From positions 348,532 through 374,294 of the forward strand of contig NW_003546288.1 in the NCBI RefSeq assembly GCF_000090795.2: a stretch of 25,763 bases of DNA, in the 5' to 3' direction. Source of the DNA: Amphimedon queenslandica. Taxonomy: Eukaryota; Porifera; Demospongiae; Haplosclerida; Niphatidae. Below are positions 7,950 to 16,899 of the stretch, piece after piece. The position numbers were made by a program, and so were the translations under genes. Numbering within the stretch: position 1 is the first letter of the stretch; each line of letters begins with the position of its first letter. The notes under the pieces were generated by a model that did not search any database, was not told the origin of the DNA, and was given only the letters and a program-made list of their open reading frames with translations.

Positions 7950-8700
7950 AGGCTGATAACTGTGTATTATTGATACATCCATGATAAGGCTGTTTTAATA
8001 CATCATGTACTTTACTCACATCAACCATTTATCCGTCTTTTGGGTAGCACAGATGCTGAGATGTACAGCATATACTGGTTGGAGATAGCCATATTTCTTC
8101 TTCAAATTTGAGGTCTTTTCTATATTCTTCCAGCCGATAAACACTTTCTGGTGAGGAACCAAGAGGTGGTTGAGAAACCAATAATTCTCTATGACACTTC
8201 CTCTTTCATTGGTTTCGTTGAGCTCTCTTCTCTTTAGATTCTAAGGTTCTTGTTTCTTAAGCTCTTTCACGTAGATCTAAGACACGCGCATCTCTTTGAG
8301 GCTCTGACTCATTGGCACAACTTGGCTGTGATCTTTGACATAGGGTATTAAAATGTTCTTTTCTTTGAGATTGCTAAATCGTTACTGATTACTTCGTCTT
8401 TGATGACTGAGACATGCTTCTCTGTGATCTATGGTAATTTATTATTTACAGATCTAGTCCGCCTTACATTGTCTTGCATCTTTCTCAATCTGATGGCCAT
8501 ATCTTCTAATAATTCTTTACATCTCTTTTCTCCCTTTACTTTTTTATGTAATCAATTCTTCCCTTTTTGTTATTACTCACATTTTGTAGTGGTACACAAC
8601 GTTTCATTGGTGGGCCATAGTAAGAGTGTTGCCACTTATGCTTCTCATGTGATGATACTGCAGTTGTCGTTGTAGTGTGTGCCTAATGTTGATCACTACA
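7950..8700 (-). pseudogene. Degraded Arg/Lys-rich transposon protein N-terminus, possibly Helitron-like
   Basis: Minus-strand frames with stops give EKHKWQHSYYGPPMKRC (about 8640-8590) and CKELLEDMAIRLRKMQD (about 8520-8470). They continue with ANESEPQRDARVLDLRERA and TLESKEKRAQRNQ (about 8320-8200), then PTSICCTSQHLCYPKD (about 8080-8030) and VDVSKVHDVLKQPYHGC. The charged ESKEKRAQRN-type repeats, followed by a cysteine pair and CYPKD, resemble the Arg-rich region and first zinc motif of DUF6570 Helitron-type proteins. The match is looser than for 1-1354. Several stops and frame shifts are present. Confidence 0.35.
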
Positions 8701-8893
8701 TTCAAGCATCCATTGCGGTACTTTTTAGCTACCTTTTAAGGTGAAAAAGTTTTCGCTTTTAAACCTCAATCTTTTTTAAAACTGTGCATCTCACACTCAT
8801 TGCTTAGTTATATAGGCAAATAATTATAGCATGGTGCGGTGTAATTTGATTTGATGACATACAAAATGATTATTGTTATGACAATAATTATTA

Positions 8894-9200
8894 TAATTTA
8901 TAGGTGATGGGATCTCAACATCTAATTCCTGATGCACTGAGACCACCTACAGAGCATTATGATTCTGGAGAGAGAAGACCACTACCACCCCAAAGACCAC
9001 CTCCTCCACCACAGCTGGCACTACAAAGTGATTGGCAAATTGATAGGTCCCCAGTTAGAGATGCCGAAGTGGCCCATGGAGGTTGTGGAATGGGTGCCAC
9101 ATGGGGTGTAGTGGGCAGAGGACTGGGAGGAGAGGGTCAGCAAGAGGAGTTGGTGGTGGAGATAGAGGTGCAAGATGAGGGCGAGAGGGAACACAGGTAG
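8894..9200 (+). CDS. Exon-like GC-rich island, proline-rich then Gly/Arg-rich
   Basis: Preceded by a pyrimidine/TATAG acceptor-like end at about 8903. The first half of the plus frame reads PDALRPPTEHYDSGERRP and a run of prolines. From about 9095 another frame gives GQRTGRRGSARGVGGGDRGA, an RG-rich pattern like the N-terminal GAR tails of RNA-binding and PIWI-type proteins. A frame change or splice would be needed to join them. GC content is clearly higher than in the flanks. No domain is recognised. This may be a relic exon of a host gene or low-complexity sequence. Confidence 0.25.
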
Positions 9201-9550
9201 GTGGTAAAAGATAGGTGGCAGCTCAGGCAGCAGTTTACTGAATGGGCTCTAGGAAGAGGAATGGGAGCCTGAAGCCAGAGAGAATGTAAATGATGGGGAT
9301 GTTAGGAGAAAGAGGGTAGATGTCAATAGTCAGTTCAACAGACTTCTACACATAATATGATTTATTATTAATGACAATAACCACCTCTGAAATAATAATC
9401 CTATGTATTATATTTATCACTTATTTTATTTAATAGTGTAGTTTATGAATTTATTTTGTACTATGAGGTAGTCATTTTTGCCAGTTGAGGCATGCAAAAT
9501 GCATTTTGTCTTCACTAGCATGCAATTTTCAACCGTTGATATCCCTTCTA

Positions 9551-9886
9551 TGTTAGTTTTAATTATTTCAAAAAGATCACTAAACTCAAAATATTACATT
9601 CAGCCCACAAAAATCAGTCATTAATATAATACTAACACAAGGAACATAAGGCTCATTTGTAAATAACAATGAGCAATGATAAGGCTTGATCTAGATTAAT
9701 GTCAGCTGTACGGTAACCGTGAGGCTAACTTCAAGAGCAAGTTACAAAGATTAGCCTAAATCTAATTAATAACAACTTCATTGACAAGTCCACTAATTGT
9801 CACATGTCTACATAATCATACATGCACAAACTATTAAGTAATTACTGATAAGTATAAAGTGTCTTTCTTCATTACTCCTACTCACT
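9551..9886 (-). repeat. Copia 3' LTR
   Basis: Shares with 14335-14685 the stretches TTTCAAAAAGATCACTAAAC, GTGAGGCTAACTTCAAGAGC and AAGTTACA..TTTAACA-like sequence, plus a common TCTTCATTA end. Starts TGTTAG on the plus strand. The exact inner border is uncertain by a few bases. A purine-rich tract (minus-strand GTGAGTAGGAG, about 9876-9887) is the likely polypurine tract or its edge. Confidence 0.85.
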
Positions 9887-10400
9887 TACTATCAGATTGT
9901 ATAGGTAATTTCCTTACTCCTGCCATATCTCTCTGCTTTATAAATCTTTCAACATAGAATCCTTTCGTGTAATCAGTTCTGCTATACTTCACATTGATTG
10001 CTCCTTTCTTGACTTCATCTCTAATGAAGTGATATTTTATAGCAATTTGTTTTCTTCCATGGAATTGTGGGTTTTTGCCATGCAAATTGCTGACAAATTG
10101 TCCTCAAAAATATTAATGGTTGCTGACTTTGATGGCTCCTTTAATGATCTTAATTCAGCTAACAATCAATTTAGCCATATAGCCTCTTGAGCTGCTGATG
10201 ATAAAGACATGTATTCTGCTTCTGCAATTGAGACGGCTACACAGGACTGCATCTAGCTCATCCAACTTACTGGTGAGTTACTGATTAGGAATCGATAGAC
10301 TGATGTTGATTTTCGATCATTGGTATTGCCAGCCCAATCTGCATCCAAGTACCCAATACATTCAGAAGACTTTTTCTTATTGAACTTTAATCTGAAATTA
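9882..10400 (-). pseudogene. Copia RNase H domain, degraded
   Basis: Minus-strand frames give LGYLDADWAGNTNDRKSTSV, then SCVAVSIAEAEYMSLSSAAQ and EAIWLN.LLAELRSLKEPS, followed by the C-terminal NPQFHGRKQIAIKYHFIRDE. These are the standard Copia RNase H landmarks (YxDADWAGD, AEAEY, KHIxxxxHFxRDE), including the catalytic D and E positions. Stops and at least two frame changes split the domain. Confidence 0.9.
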
Positions 10401-10639
10401 ATTGTACCGGCAATGTATCTCAGTACATGCTTGACTCCATTCCAATGTTGCTCGGTTGCTTGGCTGTAAATTTAGCCACTGTGCTAACTGCGTAGCCTAT
10501 ATTAGGCATAGAGCAACTTTCCAACGGCTGATTGGTTTAGCACTTGATTGACATAAGTAGCATTCACATCATCTTTGACAAACTTTAAGCTGTGATCAAC
10601 TGGAGTTTTTTTGTCTTAGTCTCCTGCACATGAATGACT

Positions 10640-12002
10640 ATCACTTTAACATAGGTAGGTTGTCCCATCCAGATAATTTCATTGTATTGATTTTGAAATG
10701 ATTTGAACACCTAAAAAATAGTGCAGCTCCATATTTTTAACTTCCAAACAGTCAGCCAGCCCAGATATTATCTCTTCCATTATCTTGTCTGTGTTAGCTG
10801 CAATCAGTAATATCGACAAACACATCTATGATACCATCTTCAAGTCCTTTACTTGACACATATAGACAGGACCCTTTTTTTAGTGGCTCGAACATTATAC
10901 TCTTCAAATGACTGCCAAGTGCATTATTCCCACTTTGTGCGGACTGTTTCAGCCCTTAAAAACTCCTTAAGTGACACACTACATTTTTTCTTTTTCAACG
11001 AATTCTTCTGGTTGTCTCATAAAAAGTTTATCGCCCAGCTGTTTATTCAGAAAGGCAGTTATTACATCCATTTCATGTAACTTCAGATGTATCTGTGCAA
11101 CTAGTGCTACAACAGATCGAACTGCTTCAAAGCAAACCACCTGAGAAAACGTTTCATCAGAATAGACTCCTCTTATGTGAGTCACCCTGAGCGATTAAGA
11201 GCCTTGTATTGCTCTATTGAGCCATTCTCTCCTCTCTCGCACTTAAAGACCCATTTACTATAAAACAATAGAGTGGCGAGCCTAAGCAAGCTACATATCA
11301 TGTGCTGCATGATCAAAGCAATTACATATGTCAGCCTAAGGTCAAAATACAGTATTGATGCACTAATCTTTCTTCAATTGTCTCTATCACTGACTTCATC
11401 ATTTAAACCTGCACCCTGCAGCAATTACTTACAGCATTCACGTCTAAGATAAATCAAAAGCTGCACTGAGCAAAAAAGATTGTAGATCTGCTAGGCTTGC
11501 TGCTACAGAAGAAATACCAGCTGGAATAGTCTCATGCTGTTTGCTGCAGCTTTCTGAGTCTTACCTTATCAGAGTCCTGTATATCAAGGAAAAAGAATCT
11601 ATAAATGCTATTTCTACCTTTCTTTTTGCTAGACGAGTCATTGGACAGCAGTTTAGTCTTATCTTGCTGACCGTTTGCTGCGAATAAGCTCAGACTTGCT
11701 GATAGCCGCCATTTTATTACTTTGTGACCACACCTACTTTCAATGAAGAATAGGCTATTTAACATTAATAATAGTTTGATTGTCTGCCAGTACAAACGAA
11801 CTCTTTCTCGCCTTAGTGGAGCAAGCTCAGGCTCGCCCTGATTAATAATGTTACCAACTTTTCGAGCAGGTACTAAGTCCCAGATGTGATTATTGGTGAA
11901 CGATTCAGATTCCACTCTCATTGCTGATTTCCATTTCCGTTTGTCAGAACTTTCCAGAGCACCTATCAGTCTTAGGGTCATACACCATAGTAATCTGGAC
12001 AT
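10640..12002 (-). pseudogene. Copia reverse transcriptase, interrupted by insertion
   Basis: The N-terminal part (12002-11849) reads ALESSDKRKWKSAMRVESES and WDLVPARKVGNIIN. After the inserted element (11840-11268), the frame resumes with SKWVFKCERGENGSIEQYKA (about 11255-11195). Then come LKLHEMDVITAFLNKQLGDK (about 11090-11030; catalytic Asp present in MDV) and MRQPEEFVEKE. The second catalytic region near 10820-10800 reads FVD followed by a frame change into LLIAANTDKIMEEII, so the FVDD catalytic pair is destroyed. Downstream LADCLEVKNMELHYFLGVQI is still readable. No functional RT can be made. Confidence 0.88.
11268..11840. mobile_element. hAT-like non-autonomous element inserted in Copia RT
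   Basis: The ends are short inverted repeats. The right end reverse-complemented reads CAGGGCGAGCCTGAGC; the left end reads AGAGTGGCGAGCCTAAGC. The CAGGG-type terminus suits hAT elements. Flanking 8-mers ATAAAACA (11260-11267) and ATTAATAA (11841-11848) agree at five of eight positions. Removing the element and one 8-mer makes the RT frame continuous from GNIIN to KWVFK, which strongly supports the borders. The interior has no recognisable transposase. It contains the 3' continuation of a fortuitous minus frame. Confidence 0.65.
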
Positions 12003-12050
12003 TTAGTTGCTCTCTGCAATGGTCTCACAGTAGGCTCTGGTGGTTCTACT

Positions 12051-13080
12051 TCAGTCTAAATACTCATTGACTTTATTCTCCTCTTCTTCATCTGATATAT
12101 CAGCTTCCATTGAGGAGCTCTCGCTATCACTCAGGTCAATCATCACTGCAGGACTTTCTGATAATACAGATAGGGAGTTCCCTTCCAACCCAAAATAAAA
12201 TTCGTTAAACTTCAAATCTCGACTATGTATTATCTTAAGACTACAGGGATCATACAATCTATAACCCTTTCTGTGATTAGAATATTTAATCAATATACAC
12301 TTACTTGCCTTGGAATCCATTTTTTGTGTTTGTCCTTTGAGACGTGAGCATAAACTTTGCAACAAAATAATTTCAGATGTCTCACCTTTGGTTTTTCACC
12401 TAAGAGTGCTTCAAATGGATTCTTCCCTTCAACGGCAATATTAGGCCTTCTATTCCAAAAATAGGTAGTTGTAGAAAGTGCTTCAGCCCAAGAGGTGTGT
12501 CAGTCTTCATTGATCTAGCATTGATTTAGTTGCTTGAGACTCCATTTTAGTCTGGGCATTTAGAGATATTGCCTCATTCCTTCTTTGCTCAGATAATTTT
12601 CGAAATTAGTAGAAGAATATTGACCTCCATTCTCCGAGCGAAGTATCTTTACCTTATTATATCCAAGTGATTTCTCTACTTCAGATTGCCATTCACAGAA
12701 GCATTGGAACATGTCAATCTTTCTTTTGATCATGTGCACCCAGAGAGATTTGGTCATGTCAACAATGAAAGTGACAATGTATTTAACTCCACCTAACAAT
12801 TTTGAACTCAATTTTTCACTGACATCACTGTGAATCAATTGAAGTAGTTCTGTTGCTCGTCTTTCGCAGCATTTTGTGTATCTCCTTCTCTGATGTTTCC
12901 CATTTATGCAGGATTTGCAAAATGTTATATTGTTTGAGTTTTTGTAGTCAAAATCTTGTATTAGATTTACCCTGGCAAGTTTTGGTACATTTTTGACTCC
13001 ATGGTGACCAAAACAGCAATGCCAAAGACCTTCCCATCTCCTGGGAACTGATTTTATAGTCGTGAATACGTGATTTTGTC
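12051..13080 (-). pseudogene. Copia integrase, degraded
   Basis: The HHCC zinc region is readable at about 13030-12885 (GLWHCCFGHHGVKNVPKLAR; then TFCKSCINGKHQRRRY). The catalytic core (12838-12560) has the first Asp in LIHSDVSEK. The second catalytic site reads LRSENGGQY where LRTDNGGEY is usual, so the catalytic Asp is Glu. The third, Glu-bearing motif near 12540-12510 is scrambled by stops. The C-terminal region (12365-12051) has DSKASKCILIKYSNHRKGYR, LYDP and IIHSRDLKFNE, the usual Copia landmarks, followed by an acidic linker. Confidence 0.9.
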
Positions 13081-13297
13081 CTTTTCAGACACTAAATTCT
13101 TCGCGTTAGCTGCAGTTATCAGCTTCCTATTAGCACTTTTGATTATACAACCTTTGTCATTAGAGGTAAAGTTTACACCTTCATCTACAGCTCTTGATAC
13201 ATATAGCAGGTTGTAGGAGATGTCAGGAGCATAAAATCATATTTGCCTGTTTCTCATTTTCAAAACATGTGACGTTATGGTGAGCATCACTGTTCCA

Positions 13298-13545
13298 CTA
13301 TCCGATAGCTTTCAATGCATGGCCATCATTAAGTAGAAAATTAAAAGGGCTTTTAAGATTTCTCATCTCAGCAAACAGCCTACAATTGTTACAGACTTGA
13401 CAGGTAGCTCCTGAATTCACTATCAAATTTGTTTTTAGCAAATTGTCTAGCTCAGCTGAGAAAGCATGCTGAACAACAAAGCCAGCTTTGTCACTATCAG
13501 TACTACTGTCTTTATCATGTCTTTTGCATGTCTGCAATGTTAACC
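13298..13545 (-). pseudogene. Copia protease domain with altered active site
   Basis: The frame contains NLIVNSGATCQVCNNCRLF, corresponding to the WxxDSGATxHM motif of Copia aspartic proteases. The catalytic Asp is replaced by Asn (NSGA), which would abolish activity. Length and position, between the CCHC knuckle and integrase, are as expected. Confidence 0.88.
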
Positions 13546-14302
13546 TTGTGCTTGGTGTCTGTATGATGCAGTTGACTACTTGCTAATCCTTGATTGAACT
13601 TTTCCTTTTTCTCTCTCTTGCAGCAGTATCTCTGTAAATGACCCAGGTTGTGACAGAAGAAACATCTAGGTCCTTTCTTCATATGTGTAGCAGTCATGGC
13701 TCCTGTCTTTACTTTGAAGGAACCACTCAATTCTTCTCATTTAACTTTGGTTCACCGTCCATCAAACTCTCTATCATGGTTTCCATCTCTAGAACTTCTG
13801 CATTTGATCCCAGTGTCGTTACCCCAATCTCATTTGAATCTCAAAGACAAGTACACAACCCTGTCTTCATTTGTAATGTTGACTCCAAGTGTAGACAGTT
13901 CGTTAAAGATCTCTGTCAACATTTTGACATGTTCAAAAACACTCCTTTCAGTTTCAGTGAGTGTAGGCGTCGACGAAGGGCCAGTTTTTTAGTCTTTCTC
14001 AGGAACTGAGTCGAGAGCATATCCCACACAACAGCAGCATTAGTAGGATCACTGACTAAGTAGAGAAGTGATGCATCAGCTGACAAAACTATTGTCAGCA
14101 CAGCTTTATCTCTGTGAGCTGCATACTTTGAGTATGCATCTTGTCCTTCTCGTACTGTTCTTTCCTCACCGGTTGATATGCGAGCTCCATCTTTCATAAG
14201 AGACATCATACACTGCACTTTCTATCTAGGATAGTTTGTCCTGACAATGAAGGTATCAACGATCTGCACTCTACCGTCTGTCTTACTACTATCTTCTGTC
14301 AT
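13516..14302 (-). pseudogene. Copia gag with CCHC zinc knuckle, degraded
   Basis: The likely start ATG is at 14302-14300. The frame includes VQIVDTF.., a TAG stop near 14225, then the gag core DKAVLTIVLSADASLLYLVS, VWDMLSTQFLRKTKKLALRR and RLHSLKLK. A frame change near 13940 leads to FEHVKMLTEIFNELSTLGV. The zinc knuckle at about 13690-13645 is CFFCHNLGHLQRYC, a complete C-x2-C-x4-H-x4-C nucleocapsid motif. Gag would form the particle and package RNA. Two plus-strand open frames here are antisense shadows. Confidence 0.9.
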
Positions 14303-14311
14303 GAGTCTAGT

Positions 14312-14334
14312 AGAGCAATACAGGTCTCATAACC
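14312..14334 (-). promoter_or_regulatory. Primer-binding site, initiator-tRNA half-molecule type
   Basis: Immediately inside the 5' LTR the minus strand reads GGTTATGAGACCTG. The complement of the anticodon stem-loop of animal initiator tRNA-Met begins GGTTATGGGCCCAG, so 11 of 14 bases agree. Drosophila copia is primed by exactly this internal fragment of tRNA-iMet, which supports the same priming here. Confidence 0.65.
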
Positions 14335-14685
14335 TGTTAGCTTTTAGTTTCAAAAAGATCACTAAACTCAAAAAAGTTATGGACTGCACTGCTGAAAATA
14401 ATTATTTATATAATATTACCATAAAAATCATAAGTCTGAATTGTAACTAACAATGAACAAGATAAGGCTTGCTCTATGTTAACATCATAGCATTAAGATA
14501 ACTGTGAGGCTAACTTCAAGAGCAAGTTACATAGTTTAACAGAGATATGGCCTATACTTTTTTAATAACAAAAGTTCAGTAACAAGTACACTAATTAATA
14601 CATGTCTGCATAAACATACATGTACAAATTATTAAATAATGACCGTAACACATCTGTGTATTAAGTGTTTTTCTTCATTATTTCA
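14335..14685 (-). repeat. Copia 5' LTR
   Basis: Direct-repeat partner of 9551-9886. Plus-strand start TGTTAG, end TTTCA at 14685. Divergence from the other LTR is substantial by eye (many substitutions, several indels), indicating an old insertion. Confidence 0.85.
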
Positions 14686-14689
14686 TATT

Positions 14690-15360
14690 AGGTGTGTGGG
14701 ACAGTGTAAATGTAATGATCGGGTAAATCTTGTAGACTGCAATATGCACTCTTCCAGTGTTGTCATTCCTTTCTTACAACAATATATCTAGAATTCATAC
14801 ATAGGTGCCTGTATGTTGTAAAGAGAAAGCATTGTTAACTTTTTTTATAATTGAAATATTGCTTGTCTTTTTTTATTTATATTTTAACATAACTTTAGCA
14901 TGGCCCTTTGTAGTACATACATTATACTTAAATTTTAGGATCAAATCTCTTCATTACAACTGGCTGACCCCTTTCTAAGGTGTATAAGGAAATGAATTGT
15001 GGACATACAAAGAACAGTAATTATATACATGACATGTGAGTGAAAAGATTTATAGAACAATCAATGGGCTATGCCTCAGTTTGTAAAATAATTTAGAGTT
15101 TGTCAACTTTATCCTAAACAAAAGATTGTAGAGTTAGTCAACTCTGTAGTAGTAATACTGTCAACCAAGTTTTTATGGACCTATAAGGTAAAAATGTGTA
15201 TTGTTAAGTTTCATAAGCATTGATCTATTGTATTTCTTCAAATTTACCTGACATGCAAAAAAATTGACCAAACTTTTGAAAATGAATAAAAGTCACTAAA
15301 GAATTTTGTAACACATAGCGAACACCTAAATTTTCAGCAATATCATACATTGTTTGCTAT
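14690..15360. other. No gene seen between Copia and foldback element
   Basis: AT-rich sequence without a coding frame of note, splice-supported exon or recognisable element ends. Confidence 0.5.
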
Positions 15361-15458
15361 TAATAGGTAAGTTCTATGAATTTTCGGGGCATTTTTTTAT
15401 TAGCTCAATGTGTTTGTATGATCATAATGATGTGTTCCAGTTCCCATTATTCAAAAAA

Positions 15459-15697
15459 TGTGACCATAATTGACAAAAGGTACCTTATGGCGGATAGAAA
15501 CAATGGTCTCTATAGCCTTAAAATTCCAACTTCATGAGCTCCTATCATCATTAAATTACCTCAGACGATGCTTAAAGTTACTGTGTAACTTTTAGAAATA
15601 ATAGTTGTCTGACAGAGCACCCACAGGTTGATATTTTTTATTACATTGATGAATTTTAAAATCCACCATTAGGTACCTTTTGTCAATTATGGTCACA
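15459..15697. mobile_element. 239-bp MITE nested in the left arm
   Basis: Perfect 27-bp terminal inverted repeats start TGTGACCATAATTGACAAAA on both ends; similarity continues to about 38 bp. The right arm of the host element keeps the empty site (CAAAAAAATTATTCACTG). Comparison suggests a target duplication of only about 2 bp, as in Tc1/mariner-like or ISL2EU-like elements. No coding content. Confidence 0.9.
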
Positions 15698-16451
15698 TAT
15701 TATTCACTGAGATATGAGCCTTCAAAAATGCTATTTTTGCTTCCTTCAATGTTACTTCCTGTTGGTGGTTGTGGCTAAACATGATGTCACAATAGGAATA
15801 GATGCAGCTAAATCCATTCCTTTATAGGGGGAAATGATACTTTATTCTCATGCTCCAGAGGAGGTTGGTCATGAGTCATGTGATGATGTCACTTCTTCTA
15901 CATACTCTCCCTTCATAAAAATGGAAGATTCTCTCTCTTTTCACTTTAGCAGCAGTTATCTCACTAATAATAGCTGCAATTGACTCAAAACCTTCAATGC
16001 ATCTAGTTAAAGAACTAATATACAGGATGCCTGCTGCACAGTCACCTACAGGTAGCAAAAGCTTGTCCTCTATCTCAGATAGCTACCCCACAATTTTCCA
16101 GCAAAGGCAAAGATATTGCATCTTCGAAATAAGTGCAAATCTTATTCTTGCTCTAATTGTTTGTTTCCTAAGTGTATGTCGATTTCTGTTATCTATAACA
16201 TGTGATAGGTGAAGAAGTCTGAGACCAGTTAAAGCTCAAAAACATTTTACTGTATTAAAAAGAGAAATGGGTATCGTGTTTATTAGTCTTTTAACTGGAT
16301 GCATTGATGTTTCTGAGTCAAATTCAGGTACCATTAGTGATATAACTGCTGCTAAAGTGAAAAGAGAGAGAATCCTCCATTTTTATGAAGGGAGAGTAGG
16401 TAGAGGAAGTGACATCATCACATGACGCATGACCAACCTCCTCTGCTCATG

Positions 16452-16645
16452 CCCTGTAATGTAATAGCACTAATTTAAAGATTGGGATCATTTGCTTTCA
16501 TTAATCTAAGCATGCAATTGCAAGGAAAAGTAACAATACCACAAGTATGTGAATTTTCTTCTTAGCCTTTTTCTTGCAGTTGCATGCTTAGAATAATGAA
16601 AACTAATGATCCCAATCTTTAAATTAGTGCTATTACATTACAGGG
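16452..16645. mobile_element. 194-bp MITE with 4-bp CATG target duplication nested in the right arm
   Basis: Terminal inverted repeats start CCCTGTAATGTAATAGCACT. They are perfect for 41 bp and remain about 90% alike for some 80 bp, leaving a short centre. CATG stands on both sides (16448-16451 and 16646-16649). The left arm of the host element carries the single, empty CATG (about 15849-15852). The superfamily is not clear; 4-bp duplications occur in Sola1 and Chapaev-type elements. No coding content. Confidence 0.9.
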
Positions 16646-16899
16646 CATGAGAATAAAGGATCATTGCCCCTATAAAGGAATGGATTTAGCTGCATCTATT
16701 CCTCTTGTGACGTCACGTTTAGCCACACCCACTGACATAAAGCAACATTGAAGGAAGCAAAAATGAGCATTTTTTAAGACTCATATCTCAGTGAATAATT
16801 TTTTTGAATAATGGGAGTTGAAACACATCATTATGATCATGCCGCAAACACATTGAGCCAATAAAAAAATACCTCCCCAAATTCACTGAACTTACCCTT

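Larger units (their letters stand above)
9551..14685 (-). mobile_element. Ty1/Copia LTR retrotransposon, degraded
   Basis: On the minus strand the order is 5' LTR (14685-14335), primer site, gag with CCHC knuckle, protease, integrase, reverse transcriptase, RNase H, 3' LTR (9886-9551). Integrase before RT defines the Copia superfamily. Total length is about 5.1 kb including a ~570-bp insertion, so the element was near the usual 5 kb. LTR ends conform to TG..CA on at least one side. Flanking 5-mers (TTCTA and TATTA) match only partly as a target duplication. LTR divergence and many stops and frameshifts indicate an old, inactive copy. No env-like gene is seen. Confidence 0.93.
15366..16896. 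mobile_element. Foldback element with ~600-bp inverted arms, carrying two nested MITEs
   Basis: The left arm (from GGTAAGTTC at 15366 to about 16030) and right arm (from about 16265 to GAACTTACC at 16896) are inverted copies. Matching landmarks include AGCTCAATGTGTTTG, ATGATCATAATGATGTGTT, GAATAGATGCAGCTAAATCC and GCTGCTAAAGTGAAAAGAGA. Only about 240 bp of unique centre remains. The left arm is lengthened by a MITE at 15459-15697 and the right arm by another at 16452-16645; each arm shows the uninterrupted site of the other. Flanks contain TTAAT on both sides (about 15358-15362 and 16899-16903), a possible target duplication. No transposase. Superfamily unknown. Confidence 0.85.

Noticed and set aside
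8400-8675. Plus-strand 91-codon hydrophobic frame
   Set aside because: It is antisense to a Lys/Arg-rich minus-strand stretch; the hydrophobic text is the usual shadow of charged codons.
13638-14009. Two plus-strand open frames of 123 and 98 codons
   Set aside because: They lie antisense to the Copia gag, whose own frame has the CCHC knuckle and gag landmarks. They are shadows.
9551-14685. Endogenous retrovirus
   Set aside because: Integrase precedes RT, no envelope frame is seen, and the primer site is of copia type.
15997-16212. Plus-strand 71-codon frame with a hydrophobic C-terminus as a membrane protein gene
   Set aside because: It spans the inner part of one foldback arm and the short centre; no homology, and the arm origin explains much of it.
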